Below are positions 45,077-58,256 of a stretch of DNA of 64,000 bases, piece after piece; position 1 is the first letter of the stretch; each line of letters opens with the position of its first letter. The notes beneath the pieces are model-generated. The model searched no databases, had not been told where the DNA came from, and saw only the letters and a program-made list of their open reading frames with translations. Origin of the DNA: Austropuccinia psidii (Eukaryota > Basidiomycota > Pucciniomycetes > Pucciniales > Sphaerophragmiaceae); the NCBI GenBank assembly GCA_023105745.1, contig JALGQZ010000011.1, positions 22,904,975 to 22,968,974 of the forward strand, given 5' to 3'. Both the position numbers and the translations under genes were made by a program.

Positions 45077-48000
45077 CCACCATTTCTCCACCAGTGAGGA
45101 TGAGTTTCCTGTGGTAGAGTGCTGGCTAGTCTTGCAAGCCAGTTGTATTTCTGGTATAAGTGTAACCCAGTCATGGGTATATCCTCCATGATCTTTGTAT
45201 TCCATGCCATATGCATAGAATCTTCTGATTATTTGATCCATTTTTTGGATCATCCTTCCAGATAGTCCATCTGTCTGTGGAGGGTAAGCTGTAGAAAATG
45301 CAAGCTTAGTACCAAGAATATCATAGAGGTTAGTCCAAAATTCTGATGTGAACTGTGGGTAACTGTAACTAATGATGATTTCAGGGACTCCACATATAGC
45401 TATGATGTTATTCCAGAATAGAAATTCTGTTTACATAGCTGTATCCTCTTTGTGGCATGGTGGGAATCTGAAACTTTTGTTGTACCTGTCTGCTATGACC
45501 AGGAAAGAATTTAAGTTTTATTTCCCTCCTGGGACAGGTCCTTTTATCCAATCCATATTAATGGTTTCCCATGGGTGTTTAGGCTTCTCTATGTGTTGGA
45601 GTAGCCTATACATCTTCCCATGTTTCTTGTTTGCCTTCTGGAATATTTCTCAATTTTTGATGTATTCACTCAAGTCTTGCTCCAATTGATCCTGCCAAGC
45701 TGTGCTTAATACCCTCTCTTTTTTCCTTTATTCACTCATGTGACCCATAAAGGGGGAGTCATGGAATTCTTAAATTATCAGGGAGATGTGGTCCCTTTCT
45801 ATCACTGTGAGGGAACTAGTATGCCTTTCTCTGTGATAAAGGAGTCCATCTATAAGGAAAAATCTATTGTACTTATGATTACTCTTCCAGGGATCTTCTA
45901 GCTGAGATTCCAGCTATGGGTGCCTGTACTTTTTCTGAAAGAGTTGCACCATTATGGCACACTGTTGGTGTTTGGAATAAGATTTAATAACTGAGTTGAA
46001 AAATTAGATATTAATTTCAAAGGAAATTACCCCTAAAATGGGAGTTTCTGTCTCCTCTGGTCCACTTTGGTTAGTATCTGGGGTACCAATTCCTGGTTCC
46101 TATTCAGAAAATCTAAAGTTTTTCTTCCTATCTCTTTCCATAAAATGGGTAGGAATTTTTGAAGCTGGATCCCTTTTAAAATTTTCCAGTGGCTCTCTAC
46201 TGAGGCCATCAAAATTAGTATAGATTTTTCCCTGCTTGTATTTGATGGTCATATTCCCTCTATACTCTTGAATGGCTATTTTCCTTCCCGAAATGTGTAT
46301 ATTAGTAGTCTTCATGTTGAGCAAAGACATGAGTGCAGTGCAGTCTGTGTATACTTCAAAGACTGAACCCTCAAAATAGTAACGAAGTTTTTCTAGGGAC
46401 CAAACCAAACATAAGTATTCTTCCTGGGTTGCTTCTTATATGGCCTCTAAACCTTTCAGTTGTCTGGAGATATAACAGATTACCCCTTTTCTAGGTTCAA
46501 CATCTACAGTTTGTAGTCAGGTAGCATAAGGAAAGGTGCAATAGTGAGTTCATATTTGATCCTCTGATATGCATCCCTCCTCTCTTTGGTAATCTAAAAA
46601 ACTACATATTTTGAACATAACTTGTATAAGCTACTAGTTATGTGGTTTTTTTGATTTGGTTTCTTTAGTAGCTAGAAATCCCAAGGAATTATTGAATCTC
46701 TTGGATGTTCTTTGGTACTGGCTCTTTCAGTACTTATGCTAATTTATTCTGATCTATGACGAGGCTAAGGCCTGAGACTTTACTTCCCAGTGCAAATAGT
46801 TCCTGTTGGCCAAATTTATGCTTTGTAGTTAAAATTTTGATATTAATGGGTGTGAATTTACTCAAGACTCTGTCTATATATTGCACACAGTCTTACCATG
46901 TTTCTGAGTATTTAATGATATAATAAATATGCACTACCATCCAGCCTTCTAATATTTCTTCTTTAAATATTGTGTACATCATCCTTTGGAAGTGCACTAG
47001 TGCATTCTTGATGACAGATGGCATCCCGGTGTACTCATATATACCCATGTGGCATATTATTCTGAGTAGCTTCATGGAGATTGGTTTAACTCCAATTTTG
47101 TTGAAGCCTTTAATAAAATCCATCTAGGTGCTGTATTTGGCTTTTTCCAGCTTATCTAGAGCATGAGGTATCCTTGGTATGGGGTACCTGTAAGCTTTGG
47201 TGTAGTTTTTCAGGCTCTGAAGTCTGAACAAAATCTTTACTTTCCATCATGCCAAGTGATCAGGACAGATGTGGTTGCTTACACTATTTCATTGTGTCCT
47301 ATCTTTCTGATGAAATCCATATCTAGGGGCTCATTGAAATGTTTCTCAATTTATTTCCTAGTTTACAGGATTTTCAGATATGGAGGTCTTCTAAGAATGG
47401 GTGGATAAGGTCATTCCACATCCAGATATAATTTTATCTCATGGCCTCCAATTTTTCCCAAGGGTTTTTTCCCTGTGGCAAAAGCTGGTCTATTCTTCCT
47501 CAGAATTCTTAGTAAACTAAGTTTCTGTTTACTAGTGAGCTTAGAACTGAATTTTCCCTCTTTCAATTCATTCAGTAATACTTCTAAGGAGTCTTGGTTA
47601 TACAGCTGGTATGTATCAAGTGAAAATTTCTTTTCCTCATTTGTACCTATGGTAATATGCCTATTTTTACTATTGTAAATATCAATGCCATACATGCTTT
47701 GTTAGTTTGTTCCCAGTAAGAAATCTTGGATGCTGGAATCTTCAATCACTAAAAACTCTGGGTTGAGTCTGATATTACCTTTCCTTCAGGGTATAATTAT
47801 CTATTAATTGATAGTCCCAATGGATGTCATATTTCATGATAAACTTTTGAAATTATTTGCCTTAGTTGGAAAGAGTTGCTTTTCCAAATTTAGCAAGTGT
47901 TTTTCCAGATATTCTCTTGCCACTATTGAGCAGTGTGAACAATTGTCAATAATCAATGGGTGTTGATAATTATTAATGAAAACATTCATCTTAGTGGCTG

Positions 48001-48520
48001 TTTGATGAATGTATGCCATTCCTTTAGTTGATGTAACTAGGAAGGTTTGTGCATCTTGTGTGTGCCTGTAAAAGCTTTCTTTGCAGTGTATTGTGGTAGT
48101 ACTTCTTCCAACTGTATGTCCTGAATTTATAATTGTGTTTCCTCTTGGTACTCCACTAGGAATTACTATATTCGGTCTTGGTCATCATCAGAGTTTTGTC
48201 TAATGGAATAACCCATAGAGTCAGATTCAGAATGCTCTGGGCCTTTTTCAATGGAATAGATTTTCTTCTTTGCCTTTGGAAAGTTGTTAGCATAGTAGTC
48301 TTTTGCCAAAACATTGTGACAAGAGTTCTTCTTCTTAGTCACTAGGCCACTTTTTCTCTGCATTTTTATTTATTGTCAACCCTAAATAGATTTTTTTCTC
48401 TGAAACTATTTCCTCTATATGGGAAATATTTCCTTATGTTTTTCCTCTTCCTTAAATTTTGCAAGGTGTTGGAAATTCAATCCAGAAGTCAGATTTGGTT
48501 GCAACTGCATTTTACTGAAT
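45077..48520 (-). pseudogene. E2 gypsy Gag end, protease, RT, RNase H and integrase (degenerate)
   Basis: Minus-strand fragments lie in order. Near 48,363-48,166 is a damaged zinc knuckle (SCHNVLAKDYYANNFPKAKK). Near 48,019-47,834 is a protease remnant, PLIIDNCSHCSIVAREYL, where the usual Asp-Ser-Gly is DNC. Near 47,695-47,411 is the segment before RT (FATGKKPLGKIGGHEIKLY). RT at 47,123-46,893 reads MVVHIYYIIKYSETW where YIDD is expected. RNase H at 46,408-46,100 reads YTDCTALMSLLNMKTTN. Integrase at about 45,720-45,081 ends at the E1 insertion ([20 protein letters not shown]). Many stops and frameshifts separate the parts. The family resembles E3 but is distinct. Missing RT and protease active-site residues make it inactive. 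Confidence 0.88.
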
Positions 48521-50028
48521 GCTCTTGTAAGGTTTGACTATGAAAAAATAAGTAAAAATTACCAATATTTTACTTATTGTACTATGAATGTCCTTATAAA
48601 TGAAATAAATAAGATAAAAATAATTATAATAATAAAGCATTATTATAATTATGGCGTAAAAATAATTATATTATCAATAAAATATGATAATATAATTTAT
48701 ATTATAAAATATAATATAATAAAATAAATATATTAATATAAAATAATTAATATATTTAATAGAACTTTATTATTGTTACAAACAAATAATAAAGGCGTAA
48801 AAAATTGTTTTTTATTAATAAAAAACAATTAATAACAATGATATTACCAATATTAAAGTTATAAATTAATATAAATACTATTTATATTAATTAAGGAATT
48901 ATTAAAAGAATAATAAAGAGAAAATTATTATAATATGGGAAAATAACCTACTTTTAATACTTAATATAATAATTTTGAGATATTTTATGCTAAATAATGT
49001 AAATACAACTTATACAAATTGTATTTACAATAAAAAATAGAGAAATTGCAAATATTCTTGATTTTTACGTGGAAATGAGGTTTTAGAGAGATTTTTAACA
49101 AAAACAATTAAATAAATGATTTAATCACGTCAAAATTGATGATTTTAATAAGATGATCTTTGGTCTTTGATAATATAAAAGTTTTATATATAAAGAATAA
49201 AGATGTTACCTTTTTAATTGTATTGATGCGTCTGAGGGGAAAACAGAGTAAAAAGAGCTCTATTTATAGTAAATACCTCCCTCCTAGAGTCCAACAGGCT
49301 TCTAGTAGACGTGTACTGATCATATCCACTGGAATTGATCAATATGTTAAGTTTTGGTGATGATTACATCATGATCAAACCATATTACATCATTATTATG
49401 CCAGTATTTAGAGTTATCACTATAACTCTACGTTTGATGATGTCAAAGGCTTGGCAGAACCCCAAAATTCGTGTATTTTATTAGTTTTAATCATAAACTA
49501 ATAGTATTCACCAATTTTATCACTCATATGACTGTTAAACTTAATTTAAGGTTACAGTGAGTGATCATAAATGATCAAATTAAGCTCAAACTTTGATCCT
49601 TAATAACTTTTAATATTTACACACTACAGAAATTCAGAGAGTTAATTCTAATATCTTGGCATAACCTCATTATGCTGCCAAGAGCATTTCATTAAATCAT
49701 CAAAACTCTATTTTTGATGATTTTTCTTGTAACTCATCTTTTCTGTCGAAATTTAATATTTTAAACTTCAAACTATGATTTCAAGGGGTTATACCTTGAA
49801 TATTATAATAAAAAATACATCATTCTTCACGAATGAACTAGTAGAATCCAACTGTCTACTTTTTTTTAAGTTTGGACCACTTTCACAACAAAGTGGTCAA
49901 CAGCTCTGTTGATTTTAATCAATAATTCCTTCGGGTTTTAAGCTTGTTTATAACTTGTGAAATAAACTTCATTTCTGTATTCCAACAGTAATTACGTGAT
50001 GACTTTCTTTTTGGTTCATCACTCTATC

Positions 50029-51858
50029 TGTAAGGTGTGGATATGAAACTTTGATTAAAAATCAAGTACTTTTCCTGTCATCAAAATTTGTATAAGGTAA
50101 GAAATCAATTAAAAATAGTATGAAATATTATTTTTAAGAGAAAACACGCCTATTTTATTGTTTATAAATTTATTATTATAAAACAATAATATTATAAAAA
50201 TTTATTGTTTTACCAACAATAAAGATTTATCCCAAAAATACTCTACAAGAGATATTTTAAGGCTACAAAAGAAATTTCTTCAAGAGCAATTTCAATTGGA
50301 ATTAATTGAGCAAAGAACTGCAAGCAATTAATTAAAGAACAAAGTCTTTAAAAAGAATATTAAAGAGAAAACACGCCCAAAAGTGACCAGAGTGAATCTG
50401 GAAACAGAGTGACAAAGTTTACAGTGATGAAAGATGCTTTAATTAACTTTTGGGGTGGTTCAGGGGTAAAAATGATTATAAGAGTTACAAACAATGATTA
50501 TAATGATTTTTTCACGTGGTTAAAAGGATTAGAATGATTTAAAAATGGTGGTTGGAATCTTTGATTGATTGGTTTAACAGTGTTTAAACTAATGAATAAA
50601 AGGAAAAGATTCTAACATGAAGAGAAAAGTGGGGAAAAGAAGACATTCTTTTATAGCCATCAATTTTCTTACTCCAAAAGTAAAATTTACTCTTGTCAGT
50701 CGTGAAAAACAGTCTGACAACAGAAAAGTCAATTATGACATCATTGTACCCTGGTTTAGACCAAAAAAGGGCTGGTTTAAGCCATTTTTAGCCATTTTAG
50801 ACCCTTAAATCAGCCATTACTATAGCAATACCAGGCCTAGAGCCTTCAAAAGACGTCAGAATGTGTGTCAGAGGCGTAGAAACCAGTTAAAACTGTTTTA
50901 AATATGATTGTTTTATCTTAAGGGTAGTTTTACCCTCTTGGCAACAGCTAAAACTACCCCAGTTGGTATCAAAACCTCATCATCAATTGAGTCCACAGAC
51001 CCTGTAACTCAATTCCAGGCCAAAAGTGATGAACTTCTGCGTGAATCTTGACATCCCATGCCTGTCAGCAAGGAGTTTGGGGGTCTAGCTCCCCCTTAGA
51101 GCTGGAGTTCCTTTTCCCCCCCAAATTTAATCTTTCCAATTTATTTTTCCTTTAATTCCTCATCATGTATTATACTTATAACTTACATATGTAATTCGAT
51201 TCAATTGTACAGTACAATACAGTAATCATTGACACCTCATATGTAAATCAAAGTTCACTTATGTAATACACGTGCACATTTTGACATTTAAATTGAATTC
51301 AATTGAAAATACTTCAATTCCTCATAACTTCTAAACTAAACACAACACCTCAATTTTAACACAAAAATTGATGGTTAACACCACATGTGGTGTGAATTAA
51401 ATTAAGGTTTTGAGGATTTTCAACTTTTGTATTGAAAATACTAAAAACTTAATTTAAGCTTATTTAGAGTTGAGTTACAAGAATTTCAGTCAGAGGTGAC
51501 CCCACCTGATTTTTTATGAGGAATCCAATGGTGAAATAATTTTTATGTATTTATTTATTGGATAAAAAGTTATGATAATTTTTATTTAACTTTTTCCCAA
51601 ATTTATTTATTTTTTTCACAATTTTGTTAAAATTTCATTTTTACTCAATTTTTTCAAGTATAAATGTAATTTTATACTTACAAAATTTAATGTATTTTTA
51701 TTTTTAAATTGTAATTAATTTTTATTTTTAATATAATTTTATATTTATATTTTGATTTTTATTTTAATAATATAAATAAACTTATTTTATTTATATTAAT
51801 ATGTTATTTTTTATATTTGTGGTCTTTTGGGTATATGAAATTACCTCTAAGGCTCACA
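50029..51858 (-). repeat. E3 3' LTR
   Basis: 1,830 bp with TG...CA ends, nearly identical to the right LTR outside the MITE. It contains a TACAGTACAATACAG motif near 51,207-51,222 and a minus-strand TATA box. Confidence 0.95.
50648..50655 (-). promoter_or_regulatory. TATA box in E3 3' LTR
   Basis: Minus strand reads GGCTATAAAAGAATG. The same sequence is in the 5' LTR at 58,876-58,883. Confidence 0.6.
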
Positions 51859-51872
51859 TTCCCTCCCCCTAA
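51859..51872 (-). promoter_or_regulatory. E3 polypurine tract
   Basis: Minus strand reads AGGGGGAGGGAA directly before the LTR start TGTGAGCC. Confidence 0.85.
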
Positions 51873-51881
51873 AAAAGAATA

Positions 51882-54800
51882 TTACTTTGTAATATTGGTG
51901 TTTCTAGTGTGTCTGAATCTCCTGAGGAGTTTGGTAGCTTCTGGTATATCCTTTTCTTCTAACCATTCATCTTCACAAGTTGGGTCACTGTACCTAACAA
52001 GGTATTCCCTTGCTTTCTTGGTTCTTAATTTCCTTTCTTTAAGAAATTTGGTAATTTTCTTAGTACCAGATGTCTCAATAGGAGGTATAACTTGGGGAAT
52101 CTTATTCCTCAAGGGAAATTTCTCAGCATCACTAGATTTATATGGCTTTATCAAGCTTACTGGAAATGTAGGGTGCTTATTGCTAAGTTCTTCAGAGAAC
52201 TCTACTTCAACAGCATTTTCTCCATGGAGGGCCTTAATCACGAAAGGTCCTGCAAAGGAGTCTTTCAACTTTTTACATCCTTTGATGTTATTGAAGTTAG
52301 TGGTGGATACAAGAACTAGGTCCCCCACTTTGAAATCTGGAGTTGCATGAGATTTATCCCATTTATCTTTAGCATATGCAAAAGAGTCCTCCATGCATCT
52401 TACTGCATGCTTTCTAGCTTTGTCTAGCATTTCTTTGAAGCTAGCAGCTGTGGGATGTATTTCAATTAAGTCCTTCCTTAAGGAATCTTGGGGTAACTTG
52501 GGGTTCCATCCTTTTTCTAGAATAGCAGGAGTCTGATTGGTACTGGCATGGATTGATGTTTTATATGCTAATTCCAGTGCTGGAAACAGAGTACACCAAT
52601 CATGGGTAAATCCATAACAATCTTTGAATTCAAGGCCATATGCACAAAATCTTCTCACCATGTCCTCTAAGGTTTGGATCATCCTTTCAGCCAGGCCATC
52701 AGTTTGTGGGTGGTAGGATGTAGAGAAAGACAGTTTAGTGCCAAATAATTGGTGAAGATGTGTCCATAGTGCTGAAGTGATTTGGGATCTCTATCACTGA
52801 TGATATTTGTAAATATCCCAGTCCATGACACTACTCTATTCCATATCAGAAGAGCTGTATCCATGGCTGTATCATCTTTGTGACATGGTAAAAAGATTGG
52901 AGTTTTACTGAATCTGTCCACAATTACTAGGCAAGTATTATAGCTTCTGTCACCTCCTGGTGGTAGGCCAGTTACCCAATCCATATGGACAATTTCCCAA
53001 GGTCTGTTTGGTTCTTGGATTTTTATCATATTTCCAAGTCTTTTGCCAGTGGATTTATTTGCCTTTTGGCATCTGTCACAGGTTTTGCAATACTCTGCAA
53101 CATCTTTCTGCCACATTGGCCACCATATGCAGGTATTTACTTTCTCTCTTGTTCTGTCTTCAGAAAGATGTCCTGAAAAGGGACTATCATGGCATTCTTT
53201 CAGTACAAGATTGATTAATGACCTGTCTACAACTGTCATGACACATGTGTGCTTGGTTCTGTGGTAAATTATACCATCCAGTAGGTGAAATCTTCCTTCA
53301 TCATAAGATTTTCTCCATACTTCATCCAAGGCATGTATTAGAGAGTTGTCTTTACAGTCTTTGTTAAGTAATTGGCATAAGATGCTACAATTCTTATCTT
53401 TAGTGTAACTACTTCTGACTTCTTCAAAGAAGGTGGTGTTCAAGTCTGTAACACTTATTCCTTCTATTGGAATTTGTGGTGAAGCTTCTTCTGGAACATA
53501 AACAGGATTATCAATATTATTTGGTAATGGCCATCTGCTTAGTCCATCTGCATTCTTATGAATATTCCCATCCTTATGCACAATAGTCATATTGCCTCTG
53601 TATTCTTGTATGGCTATTTGGCATCTGAGCATGTGTCTGTTGGGTGTTTTCATGTTTAAAAGTGATTTCACAGCTGTACAATCTGTTATCACTTCAAAAA
53701 CACATCCCTCTAAGAAGTAGTTCAATTTCTCCAAGGCCCAGACAAGGCATAGACATTCCGTCTGACTTTCTCCATACCTGGCTTCAGTTGGTTTGATTTG
53801 CCTGGATATGAAACATATGGGTCCTTCTACAGGTTTATCATTTATGATCTGAACTTGGTGAAGTGCAGCACCCAGTCCATCCCCTGATGCATCAATATAC
53901 AGTTTGAAAGGCAATTTAAAGTCTGGCATCAGTAAGAGTGGAGCAGTGGTCAATGCTTCTCTTAGAGACTCAAAAGCTTTGACTCTGTCAACAGTCATTT
54001 CAAATACTGTGTCTTTGTCACACCTCTTATAAAGTGGTCTTGCTATGGATGCAAAATCTTGAATGTGTTGCCTGTAATATCCTGCAAAACCTAAGATTGA
54101 CTGAATTTCTTTCTTATTCTGAGGCATGGGTTTTAACAATACTGCTGCAACTTTGTTTTTGTCAATTCCAAGGGACAAACCAGATACAACATGTCCTAGT
54201 GCTTTAAGTTCTTTAAATCCAAAATGACATTTCTTCAAGGAGATTTTCATGTTTACTGATTGAATTTTTGTCAGAACTCTTGATAATCTGTACATGTGCT
54301 CCTCCCAAGTCTTGGAACAGATAATAATTTCATCAATGTAAATGATTAACCATCCCTCTGAGAGTTCTTCAGGGAAGATTTCATTTATCATTCTTTGGAA
54401 GTGTGAAGGTGCATTTTTGATACCAAAGGGCATCCTTAAGTATTCATACACTCCACAATGAACAATAATTATCAAGTATTTTCTTGCTCTTGGTGTTACC
54501 ACATTTTGATGGAATCCTTTAAGGGCATCCATAGTGGTTATATACACTGCTTGAGATATTTGAGTAAGGGAAATTTGGATTTTTGGTATTGGGTATCTGT
54601 CTGGAACAGTGTAAGTGTTCAGAGCTCTAAAGTCCCCAACCATTCTGGATTTTCCATTATGCCACGCCACTATGACTGGTGTAGTTATTTCTACTTCTTC
54701 ATTGTGGCCTACTTTTCTTATTACACCAAGGTCCAGGAGTTCTTTGATATGAATTTCTAGAGCTTCTCTTGATTTTGGACTTGCTGGATAAGCAGGCCTT

Positions 54801-55087
54801 CTTAAGAGTGGTGGATAAGGTCTCTCAATGTTAAGAATGATGTCAACTTCATGACCAATAATTGCTCCTAGAGGTTCTTTGTCTGTAGCAAATGCTCCTC
54901 TGTGGTCATACAAAAGGGAAGAAATTTCATTTTCTTGTTTATCAGTCAGATGAAGGCTTATTTCAGCCTCATTTAACTGTTCAGACTTAAATTTTTCTAA
55001 GTCTAAGTTGACTGGTGATACTTTGTTTACTGTAATCTGTCTTTTAAATGGTAAAAAGGCAAATTTTTTGGCGCTTATTGTCTCCAA
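51882..55087 (-). pseudogene. E3 pol: RT, RNase H, integrase and chromodomain-like tail (frameshifted)
   Basis: The first frame, 55,087-52,679, carries RT ([20 protein letters not shown]; active site [15 protein letters not shown] in place of YIDD). RNase H ([17 protein letters not shown]), the integrase zinc finger ([22 protein letters not shown]), the first integrase Asp ([14 protein letters not shown]) and the second (IISDRDPK) follow. One base is missing in a T run at 52,781-52,784, just after DRDPK. The correct frame then runs on to 51,882 and gives [14 protein letters not shown] with the catalytic Glu, the integrase C-terminus (VGDLVLVSTTNFNN) and a chromodomain-like end (EYLVRYSDPTCEDEWLEEKD). 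Chromodomain tails often steer integration to heterochromatin. The second RT Asp to Glu change and the frameshift should abolish activity. Confidence 0.92.
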
Positions 55088-57806
55088 TAGTAAAGTATCT
55101 GTCTTTGTTATTATGTAAATCTATCCCATACATGATTAAATAGTCATTTCCCAATATAAAATGGGTACTAGAGCAATTTTCCATAACAACAAATTCAACT
55201 GTGATCCTTAAATTCCCATTTGTGTGTGGGAATATGACATTGGTCTCAAAGATTCCTAATGCTTTCATTGGGTTACTTGCACTGTTGAATTTTATACCAT
55301 CAATTGGTAACAATTGGTCTTCAAAATTTGGTACACAATTCTTAAGAAAAGATTTTCCAACACAAGAGCAGAAGGCTCTTGGGTCAAGCAAAAGTTTGGT
55401 GGGCTTGTTGTCAATCACCACCTCTGTTATACAGGAGTTACCAGCTGTATAACCTTTTCCTCTGTTTGGTTTTGTCTTCATAAGTTGTGCATCTTGAACT
55501 TTTGATAAATCAACTTGACCATTGCTCAATTGTGGTAAGTGGGAATAAGATTCCATGATGTCAAAAGTGGAATTGATATTTTCTATATCTTTTGAAGATT
55601 CAGAAAATATGGATGACTTATCATCTGAATTGTCTTCAATTATGTCTTCTTTTTCAACATCTGGTCCCTTTTCAATGTCAATCTCATTGATTTTCCCCCT
55701 TTTTGGACATGTATTGGCTAAATGGGTGGTGCTTTGGCAAATATGGCATTTTATGACTGTATCTGCAGATTTATATTTAATATTACTAGAATTTCCTTTG
55801 GGTTTTTTGTCCACAGAATCTTTCCAAGGTGTATTAAACCTTGTTTTGAGATTCACCCTACTAGAACCAATTTTGGTTCTGGTGGTTACTTCTTCTAGTA
55901 TATTGATAATATCTTCTGCTGAAGATTGTTCAGTAGTCCTGCTTTTGATAGCATGCTCTAAGTCACCTCCACATTGTCTCAGAATTTTTCTATGGATCAT
56001 AAATTCTGACATTTCAGGATATAATGCTGTTAATCTGTCCTTTTGTTGGCAAAACCATGGTAAAGCTTTGTCTTTATCAGAATTAAATTTGGCAGATTCA
56101 AAGGCTGTTTCAACTTTAAACCTCCAAGCATCATTTGCCCATTTGTTGATGATTTGGGTTTTCCACCAAGTCCAACTCTGGTGTCCATGTGCTTGTCTTA
56201 TTTTGATGTACCATCTGTGAGCTGATCTGGTAAACAAGGTGTTAAACCTGGCTGTTACCAATCTGTCTGGTAATTCAAAATCCTCTTTGATCATGTCAAT
56301 ACCTCTAATGAATTCCATATGGTCATACTCTCCTTCACCACTGAAGTGAGGCCATTCTTTAAGTTTTGGAACTTCTTTCAAGAGTGCTTGGCCCATTGAT
56401 GGTTCCAAGTTATGAAAAGAAGTGGATAATTCATTTTTTAATTGTGAATTATCAGGATCCAATACTTGTGGATTTGGAGTTCTTGTGCCCTCATTTTGAT
56501 TTAGAGGTGTAGACATTCTTGGTAAGGTGTTCAGTATTTGTTCAATGTCATTCATTTTACTGTTGCTACACCTTTGGGAATTTCTGTATTCATGTTGGAA
56601 GCTTTGTATTAAATTTATTACTTCAATTTTATACATGTCTTCCTTATGTGTCAGTTCTTGCCATAACTCTGTCTGTCTTGTATTATCAGCAGTGACTTGA
56701 TTTAATTTCATTGATAATTTTGATATTTCTTCTTGTGAAGCATCAAAACACTTTTTCAAGGCAATGGTATATGTCTTTACTTCAGTAAATGAATTTGAAA
56801 TGTCATCAAGGACTTTCTTGTTATCTGTCTTGATAATATTTATGGCTTGTTTAATTCTTGTTTCAATTATGTCATCAATATTGAATTTAGAATATTTATC
56901 TGTTAATTCTTTAATAATGGCAGATTGTTCATTTATTTTATTGCTAGAAGAATTATCATTATTGAAATTTTTAATTGTTCTCAAAACTTTTTCAAAACAT
57001 ATAAGTGTTTCATTAATTTGGCACAGACTCAGGTTTTTTGTTTTAATGTTGTTACAAATGGTTTCATTTTTATCAGAAAGATGTTTTTTCACGTCATTTA
57101 TAGCATCATACAACTCTGGGATGGAATCAAATATATCAGAAATCATTTCTGGAATCTTAATCTGGCTTCCTCCTTCTTCTGTAATTCCATCATGGTTCTG
57201 GCCATCTGAAATACATTTTCCATGGCATCCTGATGAATCTTTGGGATTCTGTAGCCCTGGCTGTAAGGTTTTGGGGCTGGTGCCTTCCCTTTGCCCTTGT
57301 TTGGAGTTTGTGGCTGCTTTTTCACGTTGAAATTGCTGCACCTGGCCACTGGGGCTGTTTTTGGCACTGGTTTGGGTGGTGAAGGGTTGTTTTTCCTCCA
57401 TTCTAGTGTCAAAAGCATCATGTTTTTCTTCTCCATCAATGGATGCCATCCATTGAGCAATTTGCAAGTGTTGGGATGGCCCAAGAATTTTCTTACTGTC
57501 AGGTAAGAATTCATGCAATTCTTCCACAGGTCTGCAAGGATCTGGTACTCCTTGAATTGAAGTGCATTGCTGTATGCACTGTGGCTTGCTTTGTATATGT
57601 CCACAGAGGCTTGTTGTGGCAGTGTCAGCTCTTTTTGAAGGTAAAATAGTATTATCAGCTTCAGAATGACCTAATTTAGTTGTTTGGAAGTCATCAACTG
57701 ACCCTTTTCCTTCTGTACCTGATTGGCCTCTGCCATAATCACGTCTATTACCTTTTTGGGAGCTGCTTGAGGGGTTGTAGCTGGCTCCTGACCTGGTTGA
57801 AGGCAT
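55044..57806 (-). CDS. E3 Gag with zinc knuckle and protease
   Basis: A frame of 920 codons from ATG 57,806 ([20 protein letters not shown]). Residues 1-220 are polar and low in recognisable fold. A long helical region follows (residues about 230-420, e.g. [20 protein letters not shown]). Then comes the capsid core ([40 protein letters not shown]), a CCHC knuckle ([14 protein letters not shown]), an acidic linker and a protease with [13 protein letters not shown] in place of D-S/T-G. The frame ends 44 nt into the pol frame. An A6 run (plus-strand T6 at 55,064-55,069) at the overlap looks like a one-base insertion in an originally continuous Gag-Pol; programmed shifting is the alternative. The first 220 codons overlap another coding frame (57,143-58,030). 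Confidence 0.88.
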   Translation of the reverse strand: MPSTRSGASYNPSSSSQKGNRRDYGRGQSGTEGKGSVDDFQTTKLGHSEADNTILPSKRADTATTSLCGHIQSKPQCIQQCTSIQGVPDPCRPVEELHEFLPDSKKILGPSQHLQIAQWMASIDGEEKHDAFDTRMEEKQPFTTQTSAKNSPSGQVQQFQREKAATNSKQGQREGTSPKTLQPGLQNPKDSSGCHGKCISDGQNHDGITEEGGSQIKIPEMISDIFDSIPELYDAINDVKKHLSDKNETICNNIKTKNLSLCQINETLICFEKVLRTIKNFNNDNSSSNKINEQSAIIKELTDKYSKFNIDDIIETRIKQAINIIKTDNKKVLDDISNSFTEVKTYTIALKKCFDASQEEISKLSMKLNQVTADNTRQTELWQELTHKEDMYKIEVINLIQSFQHEYRNSQRCSNSKMNDIEQILNTLPRMSTPLNQNEGTRTPNPQVLDPDNSQLKNELSTSFHNLEPSMGQALLKEVPKLKEWPHFSGEGEYDHMEFIRGIDMIKEDFELPDRLVTARFNTLFTRSAHRWYIKIRQAHGHQSWTWWKTQIINKWANDAWRFKVETAFESAKFNSDKDKALPWFCQQKDRLTALYPEMSEFMIHRKILRQCGGDLEHAIKSRTTEQSSAEDIINILEEVTTRTKIGSSRVNLKTRFNTPWKDSVDKKPKGNSSNIKYKSADTVIKCHICQSTTHLANTCPKRGKINEIDIEKGPDVEKEDIIEDNSDDKSSIFSESSKDIENINSTFDIMESYSHLPQLSNGQVDLSKVQDAQLMKTKPNRGKGYTAGNSCITEVVIDNKPTKLLLDPRAFCSCVGKSFLKNCVPNFEDQLLPIDGIKFNSASNPMKALGIFETNVIFPHTNGNLRITVEFVVMENCSSTHFILGNDYLIMYGIDLHNNKDRYFTIGDNKRQKICLFTI

Positions 57807-58030
57807 AATTATGGTTTAAAAAGGCTTAAAATAGTATTTTTACGTCAGAAACTTACTATTGGCCAAATTTTTAGCTTTCTGAAGGGTATTACTTATGTCC
57901 AAGTTAATCAATTCAGAAGATATTGGTTCAGGTTGGTTATTTTGAGTCACAATAACAGTACTGGCAGGGATAATGCTGGTTACTGTTGAGGCTGTTTCAA
58001 TGTTTTCTTGTCTTACCACATTGTCAGACA
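57143..58030 (-). pseudogene. E3 spliced, overprinted ORF overlapping N-terminal Gag (one TAG)
   Basis: A candidate exon, 58,030-57,857, follows an acceptor-like TTTTAG and reads NQPEPISSELINLDISNTLQ. A GTAAGT donor at 57,856 and CCAG acceptor at 57,793 define a 64-nt intron that contains the Gag ATG. Splicing joins the frames in phase to give [19 protein letters not shown]. The second exon runs in the frame overlapping Gag: [20 protein letters not shown], a TAG at 57,671-57,673, then [60 protein letters not shown] and [17 protein letters not shown] to a stop at 57,143. This frame looks more like a folded protein than Gag does over the same bases. I recall similar text annotated as separate rust proteins, unchecked. 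Its function is unknown. The start lies upstream of 58,030 and was not found. Confidence 0.65.
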
Positions 58031-58256
58031 CTAAAATTAATGAAAAAGTCAATTAATTAAGTAAAAAAAAAAGGTTATTTCAAAAAAAGAAATAAAATAT
58101 AAGCCTCACTTATAATATGAAAAAAATTATTTTTTATGGATTTTTTGGATTATAAGTATTTTTTATATGTTTTTAAATTTTTCAATATAAGAAAAAATAT
58201 TTAAAAAGAGTAAAAAAAATATGTCACAGGTAAAATATCACGGCTGGGCCCCCAAA
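58031..58256 (-). promoter_or_regulatory. E3 leader with primer-binding site
   Basis: Two bases after the LTR end the minus strand reads TGGGGGCCCAGCCGTG (58,254 leftward), a candidate primer-binding site. The rest is A/T-rich leader, ending in TTTTAG at 58,031, where the leader exon may begin. Confidence 0.55.

Noticed and set aside
55555..56220. 221-codon plus-strand frame
   Set aside because: Antisense shadow of E3 gag; no protein features.
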